Below, in pieces: positions 15,401 to 23,612 of a stretch of DNA of 64,000 nucleotides. The position numbers and the translations under genes are program-made. The number at the start of each line of letters is the position of its first letter. The first letter of the stretch is position 1. Origin of the DNA: Telopea speciosissima (Eukaryota; Streptophyta; Magnoliopsida; Proteales; Proteaceae); the NCBI RefSeq assembly GCF_018873765.1, contig NC_057925.1, positions 14,333,568 through 14,397,567 of the forward strand. Reading direction: 5' to 3'. The notes under the pieces are model-generated. The model was not told the origin of the DNA, ran no database searches, and saw only the letters and a list, made by a program, of their open reading frames with translations.

Positions 15401-18211
15401 CTCAACCAGGGGCAAATCCCATTGTAAATGAGCACCAAGATGCCGTAACCCATCGTCAAGGGGCACGGTTTATGCATCGGCCTTGCGGCTGTTGTTTTGG
15501 ATGGCCGACAATATATTTTCTGGCCAATGATCATACCTCATTTGGTCCTCATTAAGCAAGGAGAAAGTTTGTTTCAATTTTGTCTGAAGCAAGGGGCAAA
15601 TGCGGAGAACCTTTCGAAGGAACTCAGCCCCGAACCAGGTAATACAGGTGTTCAGCCCTGTGTAGTGACCGACATACACGGTCAATATTCAATACAATGC
15701 TCCACCAATTCATGAAATTGAGTCCATTAAAAACATTATTGTGAAATGGTTTTTTATCACAATGTTTGTCTTTAATTCAATACTCGATGGCTGAAACCAG
15801 ACTGATGAGTGCAATTGGTGCTTTCAACAACATTACAAGAAACTTGAAAGCGCATGATTGATTCGAAGTTGCAACAGCCTCTTGTAACGTCAACGTGAAG
15901 CGCTCAAAGGAACAAGCCCAACGACCCAACAATCGTGAGCCATTTCTGGTGCAAATAATTCGGCTCCAACAACAACCGTTGCAACCGCTTTCGGAAACAT
16001 GACCGAGAGTGAGAAGGAAGAGACCGTTGCGAACCAGTTCCCTTCTGTCTTCACCAATTGCCTTCAAGTCTTCAACAGCTTCAAATCTCTATCAATGTTC
16101 GGTCCGCTATGTATAATCTTGGAGATTCGCTCTTCTAAAGTTGATAGTCTGTGGTTTTGCAAACCTGAAACAAAGACGGATAAAGAGAAAGAGAAATTGG
16201 AACAGAGGAGAGATTGAAAGGGTCAGTAATGAAGAGGCTTGACAGCAAAACGCTCAAGTAGTGGGTAATTAGAGAAGGTTTCACCAACCATGAACTTGGT
16301 TACAACCATCTTCCCGAAGCTATCATCACGTTCTTCAAGAACTTGGGCTCCTTCTCAAGTTCCTTACCAGATCGCTCGACAATCTAGTCACCAAGAGCAA
16401 CCACTCTTACGCTCTTCTTCTTCTAAAGTTAAGTCTTTGTGATTTTCTAAACTAGCATCAAAGACAGATAAAGAAAGAAAAAAAAAATGGAAGAGAAGAC
16501 AGTGGAGCGGTGGCCTCGGGTGAGATTTGGACATGATGTGGAAGCCGATTGGATTTGGAGTGTTTGACCGATCTTATTTCGGTCACTATTTTGTGATTTC
16601 TTTCAATGCACAAACAAAATCGGTCAAGTGCATAATACAAAAAAAAATGACCGATTCATTTCGGTCAATACAAAGTTTCCAAAGAATGGAATTGGCAATA
16701 GAATTGGTCACTGTAGATTCCGAAATAAATCGGAAAATACACTCGACCGAGTTAATGCAAATTTCAAGTTGCATCTATCCCAAGCCAATTGCACGGCCTT
16801 GGCTTCCCTGACCGAATACGGTCGTATATACACAATCCCATCGAACTAGCGTGATGACACCGTTCAACGGGATTGTGAGGGGCATTGTTTACACCCCTAT
16901 TTTGGTCATCACTGGGCCGTACAATCGGGTTAAACAAATACAGATGCAAACCGTTCCCAAGGAATTATTTAAATTTCAAATTTGGATAGGAGCAGTTGCT
17001 GACAGGAACTACCCTAACTACTAGGCTGCTTATAAAAGAGGAAGCCCAGCAACAAATAAAAGATCCAACAAATCAATCAAACAAGTCTTTATCTTTTATC
17101 TTTTATTTTTATTTTTTAGAAGTAGTGTAATGTAGATTTTCACCCATCTATATGTCTTTTGGCTTGCTTCAAAAGACATCAATTATCATCAAGTTGCAAG
17201 CTTCAACAGTTCGTGGATGGGAGAGTTGTGAAGACTTCAACAAATTCGTTTCTATATTGCTAGCAATTTGGTCGTAGAGTAGTGGTTTCAGTGTGAATAC
17301 CAAGTTGTAAGCCTCATCAATTTCGGATTTGTCAAGTTGTAATGACTTCAACAAATATGTTCTGTAAAGCAAGTAATTTGATTTCTTCTTCATTTTCTTG
17401 GCATTGCAATCTTTGCATTTTTAAAAGTCCTTGGATTACCAAGGCACTGGTAGAATCCATCTTCGCCTGGAGCAAAAGTAGAATAGTTTCCTCATTCAAC
17501 AACGGTCTTAAGACCGAAGTAAAATTTGGAAATGAACCATCTCTTTAAAAAAATTCAGCCAACAAAACTACTCTCAAGTGAGTACATTATTATGTGGAAA
17601 AAGTTAAACAAAACATGTCCTTTTAATGGAAACCACTCAATAATCAATAATAAACAATTAAGAGTGAGAACATTATAGGCATCCTTTTCTTATTCTTTTT
17701 CCTCCAAAAAAGATCATACAGTTCCTAGTTTGCAATTCTCAGAAAGCAAAACCTCTAAAAATAAACGTAAAAATCTTTCTACAGAGTAGAGAAACACCAC
17801 AATTTACAGCACAACAAACCATGACAAAGAATGAAACGAAGCGTTTGTCAAGAAACAAAGAAATGTCACATAAGCAATTAACCATTAAATTCAAGCTGGA
17901 AAAAAAAAAACTATTGGAAGTTGAAACAGAAACGAAACAAGATGTTAACAAAATGAGTTTTACCGAAATTACTGACCTATTCCGTTCAGCCTTGCATTGC
18001 CAACCATGGGAAAGGCCCACCCGAAGCTCTGCGAAGGAAGAGAAGGTGACGGGTGCGTGAAGCTTTTGGGAAGAGATGTCGACAACAAAGCAAGTGAAGA
18101 GAACTTATGAGGTTTTAAAAATGATGAGACACAGAGAGAGGACAACAGAGAGAATCTGAGAGTGCAGAGATTTGGAGATGCAAGAGATTGGAAGTGAGAA
18201 GCCCTCAACAT
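344..18211 (-). CDS. STR12: Rhodanese-like/PpiC domain protein 12, chloroplastic (six exons; 3' end beyond window)
   Basis: The product joins a parvulin-type (PpiC) peptidyl-prolyl isomerase domain to a rhodanese domain behind a chloroplast transit peptide, the layout of plant STR12. Exons, in order: 18211-17977, 14266-14117, 11410-11319, 6356-6256, 1041-931, 452-344. Every intron inside the window starts GT and ends AG, and phases agree throughout (1,1,0,2,2,0), giving 266 uninterrupted codons. Residues 1-78 are Ser/Leu-rich with few acidic residues (transit peptide). A poly-Gly linker, the PpiC domain (about residues 95-193) and the rhodanese domain (from about 205) follow. The rhodanese part shows LIDVREPEE and LPLRQFG. 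The last exon ends at DTYVL, so the catalytic Cys loop and about 40 residues should lie left of position 1. Introns 1-4 are 2.7-5.2 kb and full of transposons. No coding lesion is seen. The domain call is firm; the molecular role in plastids is inferred from the family. Confidence 0.88.
680..826. mobile_element. MITE in STR12 intron 5 (147 bp)
   Basis: The ends are inverted (CATAGTTGTCA … TGACAACTATG) and the element is flanked by the 8-bp direct repeat CCCAAAAC. The inside is GC-rich with repeated AGGCG/CCTAGGCG words. No coding content. It fills nearly a third of the 478-bp intron. Confidence 0.85.
931..1041 (-). CDS. STR12: STR12 exon 5: start of rhodanese domain
   Basis: Reads EAPLLQEIEPEELYAKMQDP…LEEAQLIDVREPEEV. 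The LIDVRE motif is the first signature of rhodanese domains. Acceptor TTTCTAG, donor GTATGC, ending in phase 2. Confidence 0.92.
1722..2783. mobile_element. Mutator-like element A in STR12 intron 4
   Basis: The ends read GGTTCGAAAACTCG and, inverted, AGTTCGAGAACTCG, inside a 9-bp flanking repeat AAACCAATC, the target size of Mutator-like elements. Subterminal sequence is made of CTCGG/CCGAG words. A large hairpin lies at 2050-2231. The inner part (about 2270-2600) matches, inverted, the element at 3869-6092. No transposase is seen. Confidence 0.72.
2050..2231. repeat. Large imperfect hairpin with an internal duplication
   Basis: An arm of about 70 bp (2050-2119, starting ACCGGTACATAACTCC) is repeated inverted at about 2161-2231. 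Part of the left arm (AGATTTAAGCAATCTTGG …) is directly duplicated at 2121-2155. The transcript would fold into a long near-perfect stem. Confidence 0.85.
2927..3006. repeat. 40-bp tandem duplication
   Basis: Two adjacent 40-bp units starting TCAGTTCATTGATG, differing at only a few positions, in STR12 intron 4. Confidence 0.9.
3869..6092. mobile_element. Mutator-like element B with a nested LTR insert
   Basis: Related, in inverse orientation, to the element at 1722-2783. Shared inner blocks lie at 4030-4180 and 5433-5690. The ends read CATGGTTCTAAAT and, inverted, CATAGTATTAAAT. No clear target duplication was found, so the outer limits are approximate. About 1.25 kb of the span is a later LTR insertion (4181-5432). 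Confidence 0.6.
4181..5432. mobile_element. Solo-LTR-like insertion inside element B
   Basis: Flanked by the 5-bp repeat CAACC (4176-4180 and 5433-5437). The uninterrupted version of the site is seen in the related element at about 2445-2460, which confirms a single 1,252-bp insertion. It starts TGATGCAG and ends CTACATTA, so the 3' end is not the usual CA. It has LTR-like features (a TATAAGTTTG stretch near 4632, AATAAAAACTC near 4677), a 23-bp tandem duplication (4733-4778) and a CTT microsatellite near 4830. No open frame of note. Confidence 0.65.
6256..6356 (-). CDS. STR12: STR12 exon 4: end of PpiC domain
   Basis: Reads VPEFEEAAFNAPLNKVV…FGWHLLQVLSE, the C-terminal part of a parvulin domain. 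The acceptor is TTATCAG and the donor GTATGT. It ends in phase 2, and an Arg codon is completed by exon 5. Confidence 0.93.
6535..7965 (-). mobile_element. 5'-truncated L1 LINE in STR12 intron 3
   Basis: Minus strand. A zinc-knuckle region (CSLCLRADENHSHLFMGCPI) is followed by HIWYERNKRRFEGK and an RNase H domain (6868-7240) with WIKLNIN, EFQAF, IKCDSNT and VNSVLDLIAKKG. An A-tail lies at 6535-6545 (T run on the plus strand). It is interrupted by a hAT MITE at 7248-7505 and lacks endonuclease and RT, so it is a dead copy. Confidence 0.8.
7248..7505. mobile_element. hAT-type MITE nested in the L1 (258 bp)
   Basis: Ends TAGGGTTGTAAACGG and TTTACACCCCTA, flanked by an exact 8-bp repeat AATCCACC (7240-7247, 7506-7513). 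The inside is degenerate repeats of CGGATNCGGA/ATCCGNATCC. It splits the L1 between the start of RNase H and the upstream linker. Confidence 0.9.
7966..9266. other. Intron 3 spacer
   Basis: No coding or RNA feature recognised. It holds a T run followed by about 12 G near 8485-8512. The rest is AT-rich sequence without clear repeats. Confidence 0.5.
9278..9642 (-). mobile_element. RTE-type LINE fragment with an inverted 5' part
   Basis: The minus-strand part (9278 to about 9578) encodes the RTE C-terminus: NEQIRANLGVALIDDKL, VRRGDLIQIEGAKRARGR, then the typical tail motif near 9300 and a TTGAG-repeat tail. Just to the right (about 9580-9642) the plus strand reads VAKMRMLRWMSGKTR, which normally lies directly upstream of NEQIR in the same orientation. 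Exact 11-bp repeats GCCAGAACACT flank the whole (9267-9277, 9643-9653), so both parts arrived in one event. Confidence 0.82.
10590..11105. repeat. Tandem duplication of about 256 bp
   Basis: Two direct units (about 10590-10845 and 10846-11105) share CACAACCNGTAACACTATC, CCTGAGCCAAAATAAACC and ATGGTCAGCAATTCTGACAT with scattered changes. They lie in intron 3 just upstream of the 3' splice site region of exon 3 in genomic terms. A short 22-bp tandem repeat also lies at about 10421-10465. Confidence 0.88.
11319..11410 (-). CDS. STR12: STR12 exon 3: PpiC core
   Basis: Too short for a simple ORF scan; found by looking for the missing middle of the PpiC domain. It reads VDLSDLAVEYSICPSKEQGG followed by MLGWVRKGQM, the conserved parvulin core. 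It sits between a TTTTAG acceptor and a GTACAT donor, and its phase fits exons 2 and 4. Confidence 0.92.
12942..13051 (+). mobile_element. Very short RTE LINE 3' end
   Basis: Contains the RTE 3'-end motif ATCCATGTAGCCGATCCCAT followed by AGTTGGGCTAA and a TTATTGTTG tail. It is flanked by a 24-bp target duplication with one mismatch (12918-12941, 13052-13075, TAAATTTYGATAGACATT…). It was inserted into an older Mutator-like repeat. Confidence 0.75.
14117..14266 (-). CDS. STR12: STR12 exon 2: poly-Gly linker and start of PpiC domain
   Basis: Acceptor CTTTCAG, donor GGAG-GTTAGC. It encodes ASFSTGNNV, then 12 consecutive Gly from a GGA/GGN trinucleotide run, then REILVQHLLVSEENLKLLLE, the first strand and helix of a parvulin domain. 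The trinucleotide run lies in coding sequence and could vary in length between individuals. Confidence 0.9.
14637..17530. mobile_element. Non-autonomous LTR element in STR12 intron 1
   Basis: Two direct repeats of about 650 bp (14637-15288 and 16886-17530) both start TGTTTACACCCC and end near AAAATTTGGA. Right after the first comes TTTGGCATACCCAGTGGGAC, in the primer-binding position. Just before the second is a purine run GTGAGGGGCA, in the polypurine-tract position. The 1.6-kb inside has no frame resembling gag or pol. Flanks AAATC/AAATG match at 4 of 5 bases if the LTR ends one base earlier. It makes up most of intron 1. Confidence 0.78.
17977..18211 (-). CDS. STR12: STR12 exon 1: start codon and transit peptide
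   Basis: Begins MLRASHFQSL and encodes 78 residues rich in Ser, Leu and Pro with only one acidic-free stretch after another, typical of a plastid transit peptide. It ends in phase 1 at ATA-G before a GTCAGT donor. Joining the final G to the next exon restores an Ala codon (…LNGI-ASFSTG…), which supports both the start and the splice. This exon is the least conserved part of the family, so it was chosen by frame and position rather than by identity. Confidence 0.75.
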
Positions 18212-18396
18212 CGCCCTTATTTCGATGTGTTCTTAAGCTGGATCGCTCAGTTGCAAATTGCTTCTGTTTTCGCTGCCAATGGTGTTCTGTTACGGCGCTG
18301 TCGAGTGTAGGCTTTGAAGCCTGGAGTGACGGGGTATTCTGTGGAGGACTCACGTGGCAGATTCAGATCATCCATTTATTTTTAGTTATGCTTAGC
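18212..18396 (-). promoter_or_regulatory. STR12 5' leader / core promoter region
   Basis: Only 185 bp separate the start codon from the left end of a composite transposon. No TATA box was identified with confidence. Any core promoter in its original position must lie here, or transcription starts inside or beyond the insertion. Confidence 0.4.
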
Positions 18397-18649
18397 TAGG
18401 GGTGAAACAAGGCCGGGTTAGACCGGGTTTTTTAAAACCCCAGTTCAACCCTAAGTCATCTTAGTTCAACCCAAACCCAACCCAGCCTTAGGTTGGGTTG
18501 AGATATCCCAGCCCAGGCCCAACCCTACCCGGCCTTGATTGACCCTGATTGGGCTGGGCTAGGCCGAGTTGACCCTAATTGACACTATTTTTGCAACCCT
18601 AGTTGACCCTTTTTTTTTTTTCATTTGCTTTTTCCTATGCATTAAAAAT

Positions 18650-21175
18650 AAGAAGCAGAAGCGAGGTAAACACAGTTTCCTAGCCCTTAAGCTTGAGATG
18701 CGAAAGGCATATGATAGGTTGGAGTGGAACTTCGTGGAAGATAGGTTGGAGTGGAACTTCGTGGAAGATATGCTCTTAAAGTTGGGCTTTGATCGGCTTT
18801 GGGTTGACCGGGTGATGTCTTGTATTAAGACAGTCACTTATAATCTCCTTATTAATGGCTGCATAACGGGTAATATCATCCCGACAAGGGGGATTAGACA
18901 GAGAGACCCAATCTCACCTGCTATTTTCATTTTATGTTCTCAAGCTCTTACTGCTGTTATTAAAAGAGCTAAGGCTGCAGGGAATCTTCACGGTGTTAGG
19001 GTGAGGCATAGGGGAGCTGCCATCACACATTTTCTTTTTGCTGACGACTGTTTACTCTCTTCTAAAGTGGCAGGAAGTGAACTCTCTTAAGGAGTGCTTA
19101 GATCTTTATTGTAAAGCGATGGGCCAAGTCATTAATTTGCAGAAGTCTAGCTTTCAGTCCAAACACCCATGTTAAATTCAAAAAATGGTTTTCAAGGGTG
19201 CTAAAGGTGAAATATGGAGAAGGCCCATCGAAATATTTGGGATTGCCAACTGACTTTGATAGCTCAAAGAAGACCATTTTCAATGAAGTGAAGGAGAAAA
19301 CTATGAATAAACTACAGGAGTGGAAGGGCAGTTTGTTTTCTCATGCTGGCAGGGAGGTCCTCTTGAAATCAGCTATATACCCCATGTCAAATTTTGCAAG
19401 ATCCCACTTCAAGTTGCCTGTCTCGTTTCACAATGCCATCAAGAGGGCATCCTCAAATTTCTATTGGGGTAATGCTGAAAGAAATAGAAGGACCCATTGG
19501 ATTTCTTGGCCGAGATTATGCAAACCAAAATCAATTGGTGGGTTGGGCTTTAAAGATACAAGGCTGCAGAATCGAGTTCTCTTAGCAAAGGCGGCTTGGC
19601 GTTTGTGGTCAACTCCAAATTCTTACTAGGCTAAATTTATCAAGTCTATTTACTACCTTGCCACTGATTTCTTGCATTCAAAATTGGGTAATCGCCCTTC
19701 GTGGGGTTGGAGAAGTATGCTGGAGGGGAGGGCGGTGCTTTTTGGATGGTTTATTGTGGAAAATTGGTGATGGCCGTAAGGTTGATATTTGGAAGGACAA
19801 TTGGATCCCTTCGCTGCCCAACTATAAGGTGCAATCCCAAAGGCCCGTGGACTGTGGGCTCACTTTTGTTACTGACTTAATTGATCCAACTAGCCGCACG
19901 TGGAAGACTAGCCTCTTACAGCGCCTGTTTCAACTTGCGGAGGTTAATGCTATTTTAAAGATCTCTCTTAGTTTCTTCGCTGAAGAGGATATTCAGGTCT
20001 GGGGTGCCTCCAAGGATGGGCGCTTCTTTATGAAGTCGGCATATTGGCTTCTTGCGAAGAAGGAGGAGGAGGACCAGAGATCAAGGGCAGCAACATCTAA
20101 AGTTCGCAACTGGGAGATGATTCCAGAAATGGTTTGGAGGAGAATCTGGAAGATTGATACTCTGCCGAAGATAAAAGCCTTTATTTGGAGAACTTGCAAT
20201 GAAGGACTCCCAACAGGCTCAGGCCTTCATGCCCGACACATTCCCATTGATCCAGTGTGCCCACGCCGTGGATTTGAGAAGGAAATTGGGGATCATCTGT
20301 TGTTGGATTGTCCCTGCGCAAGAGCGGTTTGGCATGGAAGTTCTCTTCATTATTCCCCTCCTACGGATGTAACTCCCACCATTGTTGGCTGGTTAGGTAG
20401 CTGGGATGTCGTGTTTCGACATGACAAAAGGTTGGTGCATGAGGCACTGTCGAAGGTAGCCTTCTTGTGCTGGTACCTGTGGAGAGCTCAGAATGAGTTG
20501 TGCTCCAATTCTATCTACTGGACTCCCCCATAAGTCATCTCCATGGCAAACAAGGCTTATTTGGAATTTGTAGAGGTTGGGAAGCCTGCAGGCCTCTCGA
20601 ATTAGTCTCAGGTTGCAGATAGAGACTCCCCCCCTCATGTCTGGACTGTACCTCCAACAAGTATTACTAAGATAAACTGCGATGCTACTCTCCCGCAAGA
20701 CAATGCAAAGGGTGGTCTGGGATTGGTTTTGCGAGATCATGCTGGTAATCAGAGAAAGTTTGTTTCCATTCCCATGTGTTTCAATTCAGCTCTTCAAGGA
20801 GAACTGCTGGCTGTTTGTGCTGCTCTGCGGCTGGCTCTTGAGTTAGGTCTCACGCAGGTTCAGGTTGAGTCAGATTGTAGAGAGGTTGTGAACTATATCT
20901 TGGATCACTCGTATACAACCCCTATTGATTCAGCTGTGGTGCTTGGTGACATTTGGAAGCTCTCTGCTTCCTTTTCTTCTATTTCTTTTCACTATATTTC
21001 TAGGGCTATTAATGGTGTTGCCGATGCCCTAGCCAAGAAAGCCCTGTCATTGGTGTGTTTGACAGATTAGCCTCTTTCCACTCAGTGGCTTCTTGAGCTC
21101 TATTCTCGTGAAGCTGCTGCTTGTACACACCCCCTTTCTCAGTAAATTTCCCTTGTACCAAAAAAAAAAAAAGAA
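18650..21175 (+). mobile_element. 5'-truncated L1 LINE with RT, zinc knuckle and RNase H
   Basis: Reverse transcriptase starts LEMRKAYDRLEWNFVE (about 18690) and includes QRDPISPAIFILC and FADDCLL (about 19038). A frameshift follows near 19080, then KYLGLPTDFDSSKK … SHAGREVLLKS, a stop at 19627, DGRKVDIWKDNWIP, and zf-RVT with WRRIWKIDTLPKIKAFIWR. RNase H lies at 20640-21068 (NSALQGELLAVCAALRLALE, AINGVADALAKKA). The A-tail is at 21160-21172. The endonuclease is missing. Nine codons (DRLEWNFVE) are duplicated in tandem at 18713-18766. Not active. Confidence 0.88.
18713..18766 (+). repeat. 27-bp tandem duplication inside the L1 RT domain
   Basis: Exact in-frame repeat of 27 bp (18713-18739, 18740-18766) that doubles DRLEWNFVE in the RT palm. 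It would disrupt the fold next to the first catalytic region. Confidence 0.95.
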
Positions 21176-21535
21176 AATATGTGATTGGGTATTGGTTTGT
21201 TTCTTCATACTTAATTGACTATTAGATTTTTCTTTGGGTTAAAAAACTTAGTCTAATCTTAAAATTTTAAACACTTTCGTTCAATAGATAATTAGACTCT
21301 ATTTTTTTTAAACCAATAGATAATTAGATACTAAACAAAAATTGTAATATGTAAACACTCAATTGTAAAGCATAACCTAACACAGGGCCGGGCTGGACCG
21401 GGCTTACCCAAGGCCTTAACCCTAGCCCAGCGCAACCCTAACCAGCCCTCAGAGTTGAAAAATCCAGCCCAAGCCATGTTTGAGCTTTGGGCAAGCTCGG
21501 GCCGACAGGGCCAAACTTGCACCCCTATGCTTAGC

Positions 21536-22691
21536 ATGCCTGGTAGGAAGATGAAAAGTTCATCTTTCTAGTTAAAGCAACGCATGACGAAAAGTCCAAA
21601 TTTCGCTAAGCACAAGACGGTCGCACCCTATGAAAAGACAATATTTCTCGTAGACAACGGTCATTTTGCATGCCTATCTCTGAGCAAGGGCAGAGCATCG
21701 CACATGCGCAGGTAGCATTCTCTTTTCCTTTTTCAAATCACATAATAATGTGGAATTCACATGTTTTTTATTCATTTTCTTCATCTCTCTTTCTTTTTTT
21801 TTTCCTCCTTCCTCCACTTCTTTAAAAGACAGCAACCGAACAACCACCCACTTTACAACTTGTCGCCCTTCATCTGCAACCCCAACCTCACCCTATTCCA
21901 CAACCGCACCCCACCCCCCATCTACAACCCTACTCCAATATCCCCTTTCTGCAACACTGTCTCTCTTTTTCTTCTCCAACCCCCTCTGCAATCCCTACCT
22001 TCAACCACTTCTGCACTTCGAAAGATTGTTCTGACAAATATGCTGCTCTGTCATGAAATTTGCAAAATTTTCTCTACCTTAGATGAAAAATGGAAACCTC
22101 GAATTACAAGTTTTTCCTTTTTAATGTAATACTCTCCAATCTCAGTTTGTCAGAACCCATATTCTGGTAGGATCGTGACGACGATATTCCATGGGGTGTG
22201 ATCCACACCCCATGGATGGTGGGAGATTGATTCTAGTGGTCAAATGTCATTGGAGAGGAATTGGATTCGGGATAAGGGAGTGTGTGTGTGTGGGTGGGTG
22301 GGTTGATTTTCCCACTTTAGATATTGGACTTAATTTGACAATCATGCTTTGAGGGGACTTGCCTTAAATGTTTACTCAAAGTTGCATATGCAAATTGAAA
22401 GATAAATACAAGCAAACAAATTGCTTGCTAAGTTCTAACCCTTACATTGTATAAATACTCTCAAGTTAGCATAACTAAATTCAATGGATTCAAAGGAGGA
22501 AATGCATGCTTCTCAAGTCAAAAATGGTGTACCGGTCATTTTGCACGCCCCTGTGTTTGGGCTTAGGGGCGGCAAGCACTGTGCGACCAGGTGCCATTCT
22601 TTTGCCCATTTTAAAGATAAAAACAAAAGAACCAAAATACAGAAACATTAGAAGGTGATGACACCATCTTCTATAAAGATCTCGGTTGGAT
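21536..22691. other. Intergenic spacer
   Basis: Pyrimidine-rich stretch at 21,720-21,990, a GT/GGTT microsatellite at about 22,278-22,304, and a perfect 12-bp-arm palindrome at 22,189-22,215 (CCATGGGGTGTG, 3-base spacer, inverse copy). No gene recognised. Confidence 0.55.
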
Positions 22692-23114
22692 CTATTTTAT
22701 CGCTTGAATCCATTGCAATCTTCCCAGCTTGAGAAGACTTTCAATTGCTAGAATAACTCTAGGGTTAACATCATGTAATGCCCTTGCATATAAACACCTA
22801 GAGGCCGCAAGCGCAGCCTGTATCAGCTCTTCTGAATTGTTTGCCAATACCCTCAAAATTGGCTGCAGAAGTTCCCAAGGCAAAGGAATCCTTCCCCCCC
22901 TTCTCCTCCACCATTAACTACACCTTCATCTTCAACCTCCTTAACATATCCCCATATTGACCTGCCCAAGCCACACAAAACTCACAAAAAATCAATCTTA
23001 GAGCCTATGGGCATGAGGGCAATCTTTGTAAAATACAACTCTAAGGCCACACCAACAATACGGGCCCTCTTTGTTGCTCTAACAGTGCCATGGGGCTCTA
23101 AGTGCCTGCAATTT

Positions 23115-23292
23115 GGATCCTCTACTGCCGAGCTGCCCGTCCTGCATCATGCTGCATAGACATAGCAAGGCATGAAATGACCGTCTTACCCCTACCCAAG
23201 CGCCTTACTCGAGTGGGGGTAAGGCAGTCATTTCTCATCTTGTTGTGTCTACGTAGCACAGCAGGACGGGGCAGCTTGGCAGTGGAGGATCT
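23115..23292. mobile_element. Foldback MITE inside the hyccin pseudogene
   Basis: Inverted ends of about 30 bp: GGATCCTCTACTGCCGAGCT at left and, inverted, AGATCCTCCACTGCCAAGCT at right, with an inner inverted block around GCCTTACTC. It splits the hyccin frame between NASGLNVVG and LEPHGTVR. A relative lies at about 35,703-35,868. Confidence 0.75.
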
Positions 23293-23435
23293 GGATCTGA
23301 CAACCCAACTACATTGAGGCCACTAGCATTGCTTTTGGTAGAGACTTTGGATTCATGATATATACTTGAACGTGAAATTCATGGGATGGTAACTGTGATC
23401 GCTTGGCCAGCTCTTGATGTGGTCTCATGGGAATA

Positions 23436-23612
23436 GAGATATTTTAATCTTCTCCATTTCCTGCCCGCTCCATTTCCCCAAGTTCCTCTAATAGAGGGGG
23501 TGGACTCCACCCAGGCTGTGTGTTCGACAGGGGTAGGGTGGTCATTTTTGCCCCCTTCTATTAGAGAAACTTGGGAAAATGGACCTGCCCAGGAATTGGA
23601 GCATATAAAGGT
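23436..23612. mobile_element. Second foldback MITE inside the hyccin pseudogene
   Basis: Inverted arms of about 65 bp share CAAGTTYCTCTAATAGA and a TCCNNTTCCTGNNC word. It separates LLLAVYSR from SHETTSRAGQ, which are neighbours in intact hyccins. A related foldback lies at about 30,609-30,775. Confidence 0.7.

Larger units (their letters stand above)
18397..21527. mobile_element. hAT-type MITE split by an L1, upstream of STR12
   Basis: The outer ends TAGGGGTGAAAC and TTGCACCCCTA are flanked by an exact 8-bp repeat TGCTTAGC (18389-18396, 21528-21535). The flanking arms (18397 to about 18620 and about 21360-21527) consist of degenerate GGGCTGG/CCAACCC words. About 2.5 kb of L1 lies between them, so the original MITE was roughly 0.4-0.6 kb. 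Confidence 0.88.

Noticed and set aside
21750-22129. Overlapping frames of 94 and 122 codons rich in Pro, Ser and Phe
   Set aside because: They come from a pyrimidine-rich low-complexity stretch, and neither shows a known motif.
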